A stretch of DNA of 20,896 bases from an uncultured Oscillospiraceae bacterium (GTDB lineage Bacteria; Bacillota; Clostridia; Oscillospirales; Oscillospiraceae), in the NCBI GenBank assembly GCA_934591725.1, contig CAKTPR010000034.1:1-20896 (forward strand). Direction: 5' to 3'. The notes below the pieces were generated by a model. The model saw nothing but the letters and a program-made list of their open reading frames with translations. It was not told the origin of the DNA and ran no database searches. Position 1 is the first letter of the stretch, and every line of letters starts with the position of its first letter. The position numbers and the translations under genes were made by a program. Positions 9,200 to 16,281 of this stretch are shown piece by piece.

Positions 9200-9390
9200 T
9201 GTCAAAAAAGTCTTGTGAAGACTTTTTTGACCGCGCTTTCCGCCGAGCATTTTGAATGCTTTCAAAATGCTATTACCGAAAGCCTTGATGTATCAAGGCT
9301 TTCGACGGCGGCTTATCTAATTTGAGGCGGGCCTTGCCCCCTCAAGCTCCCCTGCTACTCTGTTATCGGGCTTCGAAGCGTTTTTTGACA
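9200..9390. repeat. 191-bp hairpin-rich element with terminal inverted repeats (MITE-like)
   Basis: The block starts with TGTCAAAAAA (9200-9209) and ends with TTTTTTGACA (9381-9390), a perfect 10-bp terminal inverted repeat. Inside are perfect stems at 9201-9214/9218-9231, 9247-9256/9261-9270 and 9277-9288/9293-9304. The last two are enclosed by CCGCCG (9240-9245) and CGGCGG (9306-9311), giving a branched fold. A bulged stem lies at 9322-9345 and the palindrome GCTTCGAAGC before the final T-run. No ORF of merit and no clear target-site duplication are visible. It may be a non-autonomous mobile element that now supplies the xfp terminator. Confidence 0.5.
9201..9231 (+). terminator. Likely xfp terminator
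   Basis: GTCAAAAAAGTCTT and AAGACTTTTTTGAC form a perfect 14-bp stem around GTG, 16 nt after the xfp stop. The A-run and T-run inside the arms make it work as a short GTCTT/AAGAC hairpin plus T-tract on either strand. Confidence 0.65.
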
Positions 9391-9405
9391 GTCTGGTAAT
9401 TGCAG

Positions 9406-9433
9406 ATCCCGGACGGCAAAAGCCGTCCGGGAT
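9406..9433. other. Strong GC hairpin in front of the TetR gene
   Basis: ATCCCGGACGGC (9406-9417) and GCCGTCCGGGAT (9422-9433) pair perfectly around AAAA. No T-tract follows on either strand, so it is not a standard terminator. It lies upstream of the TetR promoter and could be a residual repeat or an RNA-end stabiliser of the xfp transcript. Confidence 0.5.
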
Positions 9434-9478
9434 TCGTCCATATATTAGCAAAAAACACTGTCTTTTTCCCGGTGCATA

Positions 9479-9487
9479 TGTTACAAT
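9479..9487 (+). promoter_or_regulatory. Extended -10 promoter of the TetR gene
   Basis: TG-T-TACAAT is an extended -10 box, with TACAAT at 9482-9487. The -35 region has no good match, as is usual for extended -10 promoters. It lies 32 bp before the start codon. Confidence 0.45.
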
Positions 9488-9519
9488 TGAGACAATACAC
9501 AAAAACACCGGAGGCAGCC

Positions 9520-10146
9520 ATGAATCAGAGCGACGAAAGAAAGGATAATATTCAGCGCGTAATTGAGACTGCGCTGGATATGTTCATGGAAAACGGCATT
9601 GCCGCGACCAGCATGAACCAGATCGCGCGAAAAGTAAACCTCTCTCAGATGTCCCTGTACCGCTACTTCGGCAATAAGGAGGAGCTTATCCTCCGGATAT
9701 GGAAATACGCGCTGACGGAGTTTTACAGGTATTTTTACGAAAGGTACACCGGGGATGAGAATGCATCAACGGGCTACGAGCGCTTTGTTGCCTGCATGAG
9801 GGCTTACTATTCCCTGTATGAGGAGTTCCCGAACTGGTATAAATACACGCATGAGATGTTCACCTACCGCTTCAGCCATGACGAGGGTTCCGACCACGGG
9901 ATGAGCAGCGTTTTCTGGAGCCATTACGATAAGGAGATCCCGATCCCGGCGCTCAAGGCACTCAAGGACGGCGTGGAGGACGGCTCCATAAGGAAAGATA
10001 TAAACATCTATGCCATCTATCAGATCCTTCTCAACGCTTTCACCGGCGTCACTCTGTACGAAAATATTTCCTTCGGCGTCGCCCCGGAAGCCATCGTGCA
10101 TATGACCGCTTCGCTCATATCAAAATATATAAAAAGCGAGCAGTAA
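9520..10146 (+). CDS. TetR/AcrR-family transcriptional regulator
   Basis: The 208-residue protein has an N-terminal TetR DNA-binding domain. DNIQRVIETALDMFMENG is followed by the helix-turn-helix around residues 27-50, ATSMNQIARKVNLSQMSLYRYF, and then GNKEELI. The aromatic-rich C-terminal half should form the helical ligand-binding and dimer domain. Its ligand is not evident. I start at ATG 9520 behind CGGAGG because the upstream in-frame extension lacks a ribosome binding site and would translate the promoter. It stands alone between xfp and a Crp-type gene. Candidate targets are itself, xfp or the oleate hydratase; TetR proteins often sense lipids, but this is inference. Confidence 0.93.
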   Translation: MNQSDERKDNIQRVIETALDMFMENGIAATSMNQIARKVNLSQMSLYRYFGNKEELILRIWKYALTEFYRYFYERYTGDENASTGYERFVACMRAYYSLYEEFPNWYKYTHEMFTYRFSHDEGSDHGMSSVFWSHYDKEIPIPALKALKDGVEDGSIRKDINIYAIYQILLNAFTGVTLYENISFGVAPEAIVHMTASLISKYIKSEQ

Positions 10147-10224
10147 GTTTGTTAAAAAATACAAAATCTTTTTATAAGCAGAAATATACAAGGTTTATGT
10201 AACTTTTGGTACAGAACTCAGCGG

Positions 10225-10248
10225 GATGTCTGATAAAATATAGACATC
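10225..10248. promoter_or_regulatory. Imperfect operator-like palindrome between the TetR and Crp genes
   Basis: GATGTCT (10225-10231) and AGACATC (10242-10248) are 7-bp arms around a 10-bp AT-rich centre containing TAAAAT. It may be a protein-binding site or weak hairpin in the Crp gene promoter region. Confidence 0.3.
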
Positions 10249-10287
10249 ATGTCGCTGCTTGTCGCGTTCTGATATTTTTTTAACGTA

Positions 10288-10310
10288 AGATGTTAATATA
10301 CTTAACATCT
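10288..10310. promoter_or_regulatory. Operator-like palindrome upstream of the Crp-type gene
   Basis: AGATGTTAA (10288-10296) and TTAACATCT (10302-10310) are perfect 9-bp arms around TATAC, 44 bp before the start codon. It resembles sites of Crp/Fnr-type dimers and is a good candidate for autoregulation. It also looks like a Rex site, but the 5-bp spacer does not fit the 4-bp Rex consensus. Confidence 0.5.
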
Positions 10311-10353
10311 GTTAGATGCCCTAACCATCGCAAAGAACGAGGTGTGACAACAT

Positions 10354-11037
10354 ATGCAGTGTACAAAAGAAGTGATCTCCCTTCTCCCGTTCTGGCCGTC
10401 CCTGTCGGAGCAGCAGAAGCAGCAGTTCGAGTCCGGTCTGCTGTATAAGCGCTGCCGCGCCGGAGAGTCCCTCACCTTTTCCGGCGAGAAAAAGGACGGG
10501 ATGCTGATAGTTCTGCACGGTGTCATCCGGGTCTATATGGTATCCGGCACCGGCAGAGAAGTGACGATCCTCATCATGCGCCCCGGCGATGTGTTCAACA
10601 TCCTCACCGCCGACTGCGCCCGTCCCGGAGATATAATGCCGCAGCTGCAGGCAATGAGCGACGCCGCCGTCGCTTATATACGCCGCGCGGAGCTTTCGCG
10701 TCTGGCATACGGCTGCCCGGCAGCAGCGGAGTATATTATCGAGACGTCCTCCCGCAACGCTCAGGACATTCTGAATAACATCAACGAGTATTTCTTCTGC
10801 CCCCTGCGCTCGAAGATCGCCGGGTTCCTGCTGAAAATATCCGTGCAGCAGAACGGCGACTGCGCCCTTATCACCCATGAGGACATCGCAAACCACCTCG
10901 GCACGACCAGAGAGGTCGTCAGCCGCGAGATAAACTACCTGCGGCACACGGGGCTCATCAAGTCCGGCCGCGGCAGGATCACCCTGCTTGACAGGGCGGG
11001 GCTCAGAACTCTCGCAGGACACTCAGGCAAGGAGTGA
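10354..11037 (+). CDS. Crp/Fnr-family transcriptional regulator
   Basis: The 227-residue protein has a cyclic-nucleotide-binding-like beta barrel (about residues 15-125; GESLTFSG, GVIRVY, PGDVFNI). A dimer helix and a winged helix-turn-helix at about 174-204 (THEDIANHLGTTREVVSREI) follow. The RExxSR pattern of the recognition helix is typical of the family. The cAMP-pocket signature is not conserved and there is no N-terminal Cys cluster for an Fe-S centre, so the signal is unknown. The ATG lies 9 nt after GAGGTG. It precedes and may control the oleate hydratase gene, 106 bp downstream. Confidence 0.92.
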   Translation: MQCTKEVISLLPFWPSLSEQQKQQFESGLLYKRCRAGESLTFSGEKKDGMLIVLHGVIRVYMVSGTGREVTILIMRPGDVFNILTADCARPGDIMPQLQAMSDAAVAYIRRAELSRLAYGCPAAAEYIIETSSRNAQDILNNINEYFFCPLRSKIAGFLLKISVQQNGDCALITHEDIANHLGTTREVVSREINYLRHTGLIKSGRGRITLLDRAGLRTLAGHSGKE

Positions 11038-11075
11038 CCATCCGGTATCCCCCCGCATTTATTCTGTACATTTCA

Positions 11076-11122
11076 TTGTTACCATCAATCAATTGATGGT
11101 ATGCAATGAAAACACATAAAAT
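11076..11122 (+). promoter_or_regulatory. Oleate hydratase promoter with a large palindromic operator
   Basis: TACCATCAAT (11080-11089) and ATTGATGGTA (11092-11101) form a palindrome with a 2-bp centre. Two sigma-A readings overlap it: TTGATG (11093-11098)-18 bp-TAAAAT (11117-11122), or TTGTTA (11076-11081)-18 bp-TATGCA (11100-11105). In either case a bound protein would cover promoter elements, which suggests a repressor. The binding protein could be the nearby TetR or Crp regulator. This is inference. Confidence 0.55.
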
Positions 11123-11143
11123 CAAATTTTGGGAGGAACAGTC

Positions 11144-12934
11144 ATGTATTACAGCAACGGCAACTACGAAGCATTCGCGCGCCCCGAAAAGCCCGAAGGA
11201 ATTGAAAAGAAGCACGCCGTGATAATCGGCGGCGGCCTTGCCGGCCTCGCGGCGGCCTGCTTCCTCGTCCGCGACGCCCAGATGCCCGGCGAGAACATCA
11301 CTGTCATGGAGGATATGCCCGTGGCCGGCGGTGCCTGCGACGGTATCCTGAACATCGACAAGGGCTTTATCATCCGCGGCGGCCGCGAGATGGAAAACCA
11401 CTTTGAGTGTCTCTGGGATCTGTTCAGAAGCATCCCCTCTATCGAGACGGAGGGCGTATCCGTTCTGGATGAATACTACTGGCTCAACAAGCACGACCCC
11501 AACTACTCCCTCTGCCGTGTGACAGAGAAACGCGGCAAGGACGCACATACCGACGGCGAGTTCGGTCTGTCCGACGCCGCCTGCATGGAGATAATGAAGC
11601 TCTTCTTTATGAAGGACGAGGATCTCTACGGCAAGGCCATCAACGAAATATGGACCGACGAGGTGTTCAACTCCAACTTCTGGACGTACTGGCGCACGAT
11701 GTTTGCCTTCAAGGATGAGCACAGCGCGCTCGAAGTCAAGAAGTACGTCCACCGCTTCATCCACCACATCGGCGGTCTGCCCACGCTCAAGGCGCTGAAG
11801 TTCACGAAGTACAATCAGTATGAATCCATGATCCTCCCGATGATAAAGTACCTGCGCGGCCACGGCGTCAACTTCATGTTCAGCACCACCGGCACCAATG
11901 TTATATTCGACATCAACCACGCCCGCAAGGTCGCCACAAAGATAGAGTATCTTGAAAAGGGCGAGCCCAAATCCATGGACATCGATGAGAACACCCTTGT
12001 GTTCTTCACCAACGGCTCCAACTGCTCCAACGCCACCATCGGCGACCATCACACCGCCCCCGGCTTTGACACCTCCGTCGGCGACAGCTGGAAGATGTGG
12101 CAGAACATCGCCCGTCAGGATCCCAGCTTCGGCCATCCGGATGAGTTCCTCAAGGATCCTGAGCTCACGCAGTGGGAGTCCGCAACGCTCACCACGCTTG
12201 ATGAAGAGATCATCCCCTACATGGAAGCCATCTGCAAGCGCGACGTCAGAAGCGGCAAGGTCGCGACCGGCGGCATCGTCACGGCGCGCGACTCCGGCTG
12301 GCTCATGAGCTGGACTGTCAACCGTCAGCCGCACTTCAAGGTGCAGCCCAAGGATCAGTGCGTCGTCTGGATATACGGCCTGTACACCAGCCGCATGGGC
12401 GACTATGTCAAAAAGCGCATGCGCGACTGCACCGGTGAAGAGATCGCCCGCGAGTGGCTGTACCATATCGGCGTACCCGTGGAGCGCATCGATGAGCTGG
12501 CCGCGAAGAGCTGCAACTGCGTGCCTGTTATGATGCCCAGAGTCACCACCTACTTCATCTGCCGCCATAAGGGCGATCGCCCCGACGTTGTCCCCAACGG
12601 CGTTGTCAACTTCGCCTTCCTCGGCAACCACGCCGAGACCTTCCGTGACACCGTGTTCACCACCGAGTACTCCGTGCGTACCGCGATGGAAGCCGTCTAC
12701 ACGCTCTGCCATGTCGACCGCGGCGTGCCTGAGGTGTTCAACTCCGTCTATGACGTGCGCGTCCTCATGCAGAGCACGAAGAAGCTTATGGACGGCCGCC
12801 GTCTGACCGACATGAAGCTGCCGCTTCCCAAGTTCATCACGAAGCCCGTCATCCGCGCGATACTCAAGAAGGTCGACAATACCGAGATCGGCACACTCCT
12901 GCGCCGCTACGACATGGTCGATTTCGATCTCTAA
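11144..12934 (+). CDS. ohyA: Oleate hydratase (MCRA family, FAD-dependent)
   Basis: This enzyme adds water to the cis-9 double bond of unsaturated fatty acids such as oleate to give 10-hydroxy acids. The role is fatty-acid detoxification or modification at the membrane. The 596 residues match the family. They show the FAD-binding Rossmann motif VIIGGGLAGLAAA at about 27-39, GGACDG and the family hallmark RGGREMENHFECLWDLF starting at 78. A late FAD segment, VNFAFLGNHAETFRDTVFTTEYSVRTAMEAV, also matches. I start at ATG 11144 behind GGGAGG rather than at an upstream TTG inside that site. It is a single-gene unit with a strong terminator and a palindromic operator. A DegV fatty-acid-binding protein lies 0.8 kb away. 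Confidence 0.95.
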   Translation: MYYSNGNYEAFARPEKPEGIEKKHAVIIGGGLAGLAAACFLVRDAQMPGENITVMEDMPVAGGACDGILNIDKGFIIRGGREMENHFECLWDLFRSIPSIETEGVSVLDEYYWLNKHDPNYSLCRVTEKRGKDAHTDGEFGLSDAACMEIMKLFFMKDEDLYGKAINEIWTDEVFNSNFWTYWRTMFAFKDEHSALEVKKYVHRFIHHIGGLPTLKALKFTKYNQYESMILPMIKYLRGHGVNFMFSTTGTNVIFDINHARKVATKIEYLEKGEPKSMDIDENTLVFFTNGSNCSNATIGDHHTAPGFDTSVGDSWKMWQNIARQDPSFGHPDEFLKDPELTQWESATLTTLDEEIIPYMEAICKRDVRSGKVATGGIVTARDSGWLMSWTVNRQPHFKVQPKDQCVVWIYGLYTSRMGDYVKKRMRDCTGEEIAREWLYHIGVPVERIDELAAKSCNCVPVMMPRVTTYFICRHKGDRPDVVPNGVVNFAFLGNHAETFRDTVFTTEYSVRTAMEAVYTLCHVDRGVPEVFNSVYDVRVLMQSTKKLMDGRRLTDMKLPLPKFITKPVIRAILKKVDNTEIGTLLRRYDMVDFDL

Positions 12935-12988
12935 AGTCCTCCCGCCGGTTTCCCCCGGTTTAATTTCCATTACCCTCGCATAAGAAAT

Positions 12989-13030
12989 GGGTGCAGCCCT
13001 CCGAACCGGAGGGGCTGCACCCGTTTTTTA
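12989..13030 (+). terminator. Oleate hydratase terminator
   Basis: GGGTGCAGCCCTCCG pairs with CGGAGG(G)GCTGCACCC around AAC, with one bulged G, and is followed by GTTTTTTATTT. The stem spans 12989-13022. The preceding 12935-12988 and the following 13031-13145 contain no further gene that I can support. Confidence 0.9.
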
Positions 13031-13145
13031 TTTATGAGCAGGGCACTTAAATTTCACAATCAGGAACATTTCCCCTCTATCTTTCGTCTAAAGTATATAC
13101 AGCAAAGGATGATACCCGATATTAAATTAAGAAGGTTCGATTCAC

Positions 13146-13541
13146 ATGAGCAAGAAGAAAACACTGACAGCCGTTTTTGTGATCCTGATCTGCATCCTTA
13201 TCGGCGGTGCTGTACTGCTGCGGTACAAGCGCGCCAATACAACGGAGTGCATCTTAAAGGGAACGATCACCGCCATTGAGAATAATGTTTTCACGGTCGT
13301 GCCCGACACCTCATATTTGGCCAACATGGGGCCGACATACCTAACGCATGCGGATTCCCTCTCGTTCCGCCCGAACTCCAAGACCAAAGTATACGGCAAG
13401 TATGGCATGACCGAGGTCGACATCAGTGAGCTGCACACCGGCGATTATGTCCAAGTCCGGTTCCGCGCCCCGATCCACGGGGAATACGATGGCCGCGTTT
13501 TTACGCTGGAGGAGATCAAGTACCAGATAAAAAGCACATAA
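13146..13541 (+). CDS. Small membrane-anchored protein, possible DUF3221/OB-like extracytoplasmic domain
   Basis: The 131-residue protein starts MSKKKTLTAVFVILICILIG, a basic N-terminus and a single hydrophobic helix (about 7-25) with no lipobox or clear signal-peptidase site. It is thus probably a signal-anchored extracytoplasmic protein. The remainder is beta-rich (LKGTITAIENNVFTVVPD, DYVQVRFRAPI), resembling small OB-like domains of the YobA/DUF3221 type. That resemblance is by eye only and the function is unknown. The ATG follows AAGAAGG at about 10 nt, a modest ribosome binding site. It faces degV and shares a bidirectional terminator with it. Confidence 0.75.
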   Translation: MSKKKTLTAVFVILICILIGGAVLLRYKRANTTECILKGTITAIENNVFTVVPDTSYLANMGPTYLTHADSLSFRPNSKTKVYGKYGMTEVDISELHTGDYVQVRFRAPIHGEYDGRVFTLEEIKYQIKST

Positions 13542-13548
13542 ACAAACA

Positions 13549-13587
13549 ACGGACGTGCCGCGAAACGCAGCACGTCCGTTTTAATTT
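13549..13587. terminator. Bidirectional terminator between the small membrane protein gene and degV
   Basis: ACGGACGTGC (13549-13558) and GCACGTCCGT (13570-13579) form the stem. It extends inward through GCG/CGC with one mismatch around AAA. TTTTAATTTT follows on the plus strand and GTTTGTTT on the minus strand. Confidence 0.85.
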
Positions 13588-13592
13588 TATCC

Positions 13593-13698
13593 GTCCCTCA
13601 GGGACACCACATCCGCCGCCTATGGCGGCGATTTCATCCAAGCACCGCTTGGATTTCATCTGACGCAGTCAGATTTCACCCGACCGCAGGTTGGATTT
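13593..13698. repeat. Tandem array of five mini-hairpins with ATTTCAY spacers
   Basis: Five short perfect or near-perfect stems with 3-nt loops follow each other: GTCCC-TCA-GGGAC (13593-13605), CGCCGCC-TAT-GGCGGCG (13614-13630), CCAAGC-ACC-GCTTGG (13638-13652), CTGAC-GCA-GTCAG (13660-13672) and CCGACC-GCA-GGTTGG (13680-13694). The last four are separated or followed by ATTTCAT, ATTTCAT, ATTTCAC and ATTTA, so the spacer is constant while stem sequences change in a paired way. Period is about 20-24 bp. It lies directly after the degV stop codon. Confidence 0.8.
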
Positions 13699-13700
13699 AA

Positions 13701-14588
13701 TTACTCTGTCCTCTCGTCGCCCCAGAAGAACAGCGCGACCGTGCCGGGGCCGGTGTGTGCGCCGATGGTGGTGCCGACGTGGTTAATTTCGACCTTGCCG
13801 TTGAGCTTCGGGAAGCGCGCCTCGACGAGGTCTGCAACCGCTCTCGCGTCGTCATAGCAGGCGGAGTTTGAGATGTAGCACTTGCCGCTGTAGTCAAGGC
13901 CGTCCTGCGCGTGCTCTTCCATGCGCGCGACGATCTCCTTGATGACCTTCTTCTTGGTGCGGATCTTGCTGCGCGGGATGAGGTGGCCGCCGTTATCCAT
14001 GTTGAGCAGGGGGCAGATCTCAAGCAGGCCGCCGAACACTGCCGCCGCCTTGGAGATGCGCCCGCCGCGTACGTAGCTGGAAAGGTCGGTGGAGAAGAAC
14101 CAGTGGTGCAGGTACAGTCTGTTCTCCTCTATCCATGCTGCAAGCTCCTCGGCGGTGAGTCCCTCGTCGCGCTTGGTCGCGGCAGTGTCCATCAGCAGGC
14201 CGTAGCCTGAGGACGCGCCGAGAGAATCGACGATGTAGACCTTCCTGTCGGGGAAGCGCTCCTGCACGATGAGTGCTGCGTTGCGCGCGGAGTTGATGGT
14301 GCCGGATATGCCGGAGGACAGGCAGACATGCACGATGTCCAGCCCCTTCTCAAGAAACTGCGTGAAGTAGGTCACGTACTCGGATATGTTGACCTGCGAG
14401 GTGCGGGTGTCCGCGCCCTTTGCCATTCTCGCGTAGAACTCCTCAAAGGACATACTCACGCCGAGGTCGTCCATGTATTCCTGACCGTCTATCGCGTAAT
14501 GAAAGCAGACGTAATGAATGTCGCGCTCCTCGAAATGCTCCTTCGTGAGGTCAGCCGTGGAGCAGCAGCTAAGAATATAATCAGCCAT
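13701..14588 (-). CDS. DegV-family fatty-acid-binding protein (FakB-like)
   Basis: DegV proteins bind a single fatty acid and, as FakB, present it to the kinase FakA to make acyl phosphate for phospholipid synthesis. The 295-residue protein has the conserved lipid-head-group residues: SCCSTADL at the N-terminus, TRTSQVN (about 62-67), CLSSGISGTINSA (about 89-101), VDSLGASSG and the C-terminal HTGPGTVALFFWG. The ATG follows AAGGAG. No fakA is visible in the window. It is probably transcribed alone, since a terminator separates it from the upstream Xre gene. Its closeness to the oleate hydratase suggests a shared fatty-acid theme, which is inference. Confidence 0.93.
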   Translation of the reverse strand: MADYILSCCSTADLTKEHFEERDIHYVCFHYAIDGQEYMDDLGVSMSFEEFYARMAKGADTRTSQVNISEYVTYFTQFLEKGLDIVHVCLSSGISGTINSARNAALIVQERFPDRKVYIVDSLGASSGYGLLMDTAATKRDEGLTAEELAAWIEENRLYLHHWFFSTDLSSYVRGGRISKAAAVFGGLLEICPLLNMDNGGHLIPRSKIRTKKKVIKEIVARMEEHAQDGLDYSGKCYISNSACYDDARAVADLVEARFPKLNGKVEINHVGTTIGAHTGPGTVALFFWGDERTE

Positions 14589-14662
14589 TGTTGTTCTCCT
14601 TCCTCTATACCGCCGCGCATGGCAAAACGGTATATCACTTTATTACATCATACCGCCAAAAC

Positions 14663-14697
14663 GAAGGAGAACGCAAGCTACGCCTGCGTTCTCCTTC
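14663..14697 (-). terminator. Terminator after the Xre-membrane regulator gene
   Basis: GAAGGAGAACGCA (14663-14675) and TGCGTTCTCCTTC (14685-14697) are perfect 13-bp arms around a 9-nt loop. On the minus strand CGTTTTGG follows. The T-run is short, so efficiency is uncertain. Confidence 0.7.
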
Positions 14698-14713
14698 TCT
14701 ACCTATCGTAGAA

Positions 14714-15340
14714 TCATTCTTTTTTTCTGTGCAGTCTCGGCAGTGTGCCGGGTTTGATGCGGATATTGCAGCTTAAAAACACGATTATCAGCGCCGGGAT
14801 TGCGATCAGGAACAGCTGCCACGGCTTCTGCGGCAGCAGCACATACAGCAGGAAGAACACGCTCAGCACAAATGCCGCTATCACGAATTGCAGGTACTTC
14901 GTCCGCTTGAACACGCACAGCAGCACCATGTACGTCAGCAGCGACACCGTCAGCGCCACGGCGAACACCGGCCACCACAGCGTCCCCAGCAGCCACAGCA
15001 CCACGAACGCCGTCAGCGACATCGTCCATATCCCGAGGATCGCTATCGCGATGATTATATCCACGCTGTACTTCGGCGCTTCCTCCTCGGACTTCTCCTC
15101 CTTCGGCGGCTCCCAGTCGGTGTGCGAGGAGAGGAGATAATCCACCGTCACGCCGAACAGCTCCGCCATTTCGCTGAGCACATACGCGTCCGGTATCGCC
15201 TCGCCGCGCTCCCATTTCGATACGGATTTATCGGAATAGTTGAGCTTTGCGCCGAGCTCGGCCTGGGTCATCCCCGCCTTGGTGCGCTGGTTTATGATAT
15301 TGCTTGCGGTGACAAGCTTAAGTTCTGTAAGCTCTATCAT
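14714..15340 (-). CDS. Xre-family helix-turn-helix regulator with four C-terminal membrane helices
   Basis: The 208-residue protein has an Xre/Cro DNA-binding domain at about residues 9-70: ASNIINQRTKAGMTQAELG, then KLNYSDKSVSKWERGEAIP and LAELFGVTVDYLL-type ends. A short acidic linker (KEEKSEEE) leads to four hydrophobic helices at about 93-112, 118-140, 148-168 and 174-190, then a basic tail. Such membrane-bound Xre proteins are common in Clostridia; the signal they sense is unknown. The ATG follows AGGAG. The gene lies 62 bp after the phosphodiesterase gene on the same strand with no strong terminator between, so read-through is possible. Confidence 0.9.
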   Translation of the reverse strand: MIELTELKLVTASNIINQRTKAGMTQAELGAKLNYSDKSVSKWERGEAIPDAYVLSEMAELFGVTVDYLLSSHTDWEPPKEEKSEEEAPKYSVDIIIAIAILGIWTMSLTAFVVLWLLGTLWWPVFAVALTVSLLTYMVLLCVFKRTKYLQFVIAAFVLSVFFLLYVLLPQKPWQLFLIAIPALIIVFLSCNIRIKPGTLPRLHRKKE

Positions 15341-15402
15341 TGCTTCTCCTGTTCCATGCTCCGGCCTGCCGCTGCGGTCGCGCTCTGGCAGCAGGAGCCT
15401 TC

Positions 15403-16233
15403 TTATTTATAACTGAGCTGGGGCTTATAGAACTCGAAAATAACGCCGTCGCGTCCCTTCTCGTTCTTGGGCTCGTGAGATGTCCAGCCGATGTTCATCG
15501 CGCCGAGCGCCATGGACAGGCGCACAGGAAACGGCCTGCGGCCTATGCGGTAGGCGATGAACTGTGGGCGGGAGATGAAGTTCATCAGGCAGTTGCCGAG
15601 GATGAAGGCCGCAGGCTTGCTGACCTCGCCCTTGTAGTTCTTCGGCGGCTGCGCGAGCTGGCCGCGGACAAGATCCTTCGCGTGGAAACGGAACCAGCCC
15701 ATTATCATCGGGTTGAAGCTCTCGACGCACACTTCTCCTCTGTAATCCGACAGGAGCGCATAGGTCTTCCTGCACAGCTCAAGGTTGCGGCGGCCGTTCT
15801 TCAGCTCGACTATCAGCGGGCCGCGGCCGTTTATCACATCGAGCACATCGGAGAACAGCGGGATGCGGTTGTTCGTGCCGCACAGGCCGAGCGCGCGCAG
15901 CTCGTCATAGCTCTTCTCATCGACGCGGGCATGCACCCCGCAGACGCGGTCGAGCGTATCGTCATGGAAGACGACGACCTGACCGTCCTTACTCAGCTGC
16001 ACGTCAAGCTCGATGCCGTAGCCCGCCTTCGCGGCAAGCCTGAACGCTTCGAGCGAATTTTCAGGCACGCTCATGTCGCGGCTGTGCAGCCCGCGATGTG
16101 CGAAGTTGCGTCCCATGAACGGGGCCTTCTGCCGCTTCGTCGCCCTGCCCGGTGCGAGCAGGAACAGCGGCACCGCCGCCGCGGCGGTAATGAGGCCGAT
16201 CTTCCCCATGTTTTCGGATAAGCATTTCTTCAT
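15403..16233 (-). CDS. Glycerophosphodiester phosphodiesterase, N-terminally membrane-anchored
   Basis: GDPD enzymes hydrolyse deacylated phospholipid diesters to glycerol 3-phosphate and an alcohol. The 276-residue protein has a hydrophobic N-terminal helix (about 10-27). The TIM-barrel catalytic set follows: HRG at 46-48, PENS at 57-60, ELDVQLSKDGQVVVFHD with Glu75/Asp77 and His90, and VELK further on. All key residues are present. The start follows GAGGTG. It lies 48 bp after the transporter gene in a MarR-transporter-GDPD operon, so the transporter may carry the substrate or product, which is inference. The segment after about residue 160 is less conserved but ends normally. Confidence 0.92.
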   Translation of the reverse strand: MKKCLSENMGKIGLITAAAAVPLFLLAPGRATKRQKAPFMGRNFAHRGLHSRDMSVPENSLEAFRLAAKAGYGIELDVQLSKDGQVVVFHDDTLDRVCGVHARVDEKSYDELRALGLCGTNNRIPLFSDVLDVINGRGPLIVELKNGRRNLELCRKTYALLSDYRGEVCVESFNPMIMGWFRFHAKDLVRGQLAQPPKNYKGEVSKPAAFILGNCLMNFISRPQFIAYRIGRRPFPVRLSMALGAMNIGWTSHEPKNEKGRDGVIFEFYKPQLSYK

Positions 16234-16281
16234 AGCAATAACACCTCGCTTGAATTATTTTGGTGTATTCGGCGCTCCGGT

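Noticed and set aside
10288..10310. Rex redox operator
   Set aside because: The half-sites match TGTTAA/TTAACA, but the spacer is 5 bp rather than the 4 bp of the Rex consensus.
11003..12970. A 655-codon open frame on the minus strand across the oleate hydratase gene, and similar long antisense frames at 5216-6409, 6725-7906 and 7919-9265
   Set aside because: They lie opposite strongly recognised genes, have no ribosome binding sites or recognisable domains, and follow from the GC-rich third codon positions of the real genes.
13593..13698. CRISPR-like array
   Set aside because: The constant part is only about 7 nt and the variable parts are self-complementary hairpins of unequal length; no cas gene is present.
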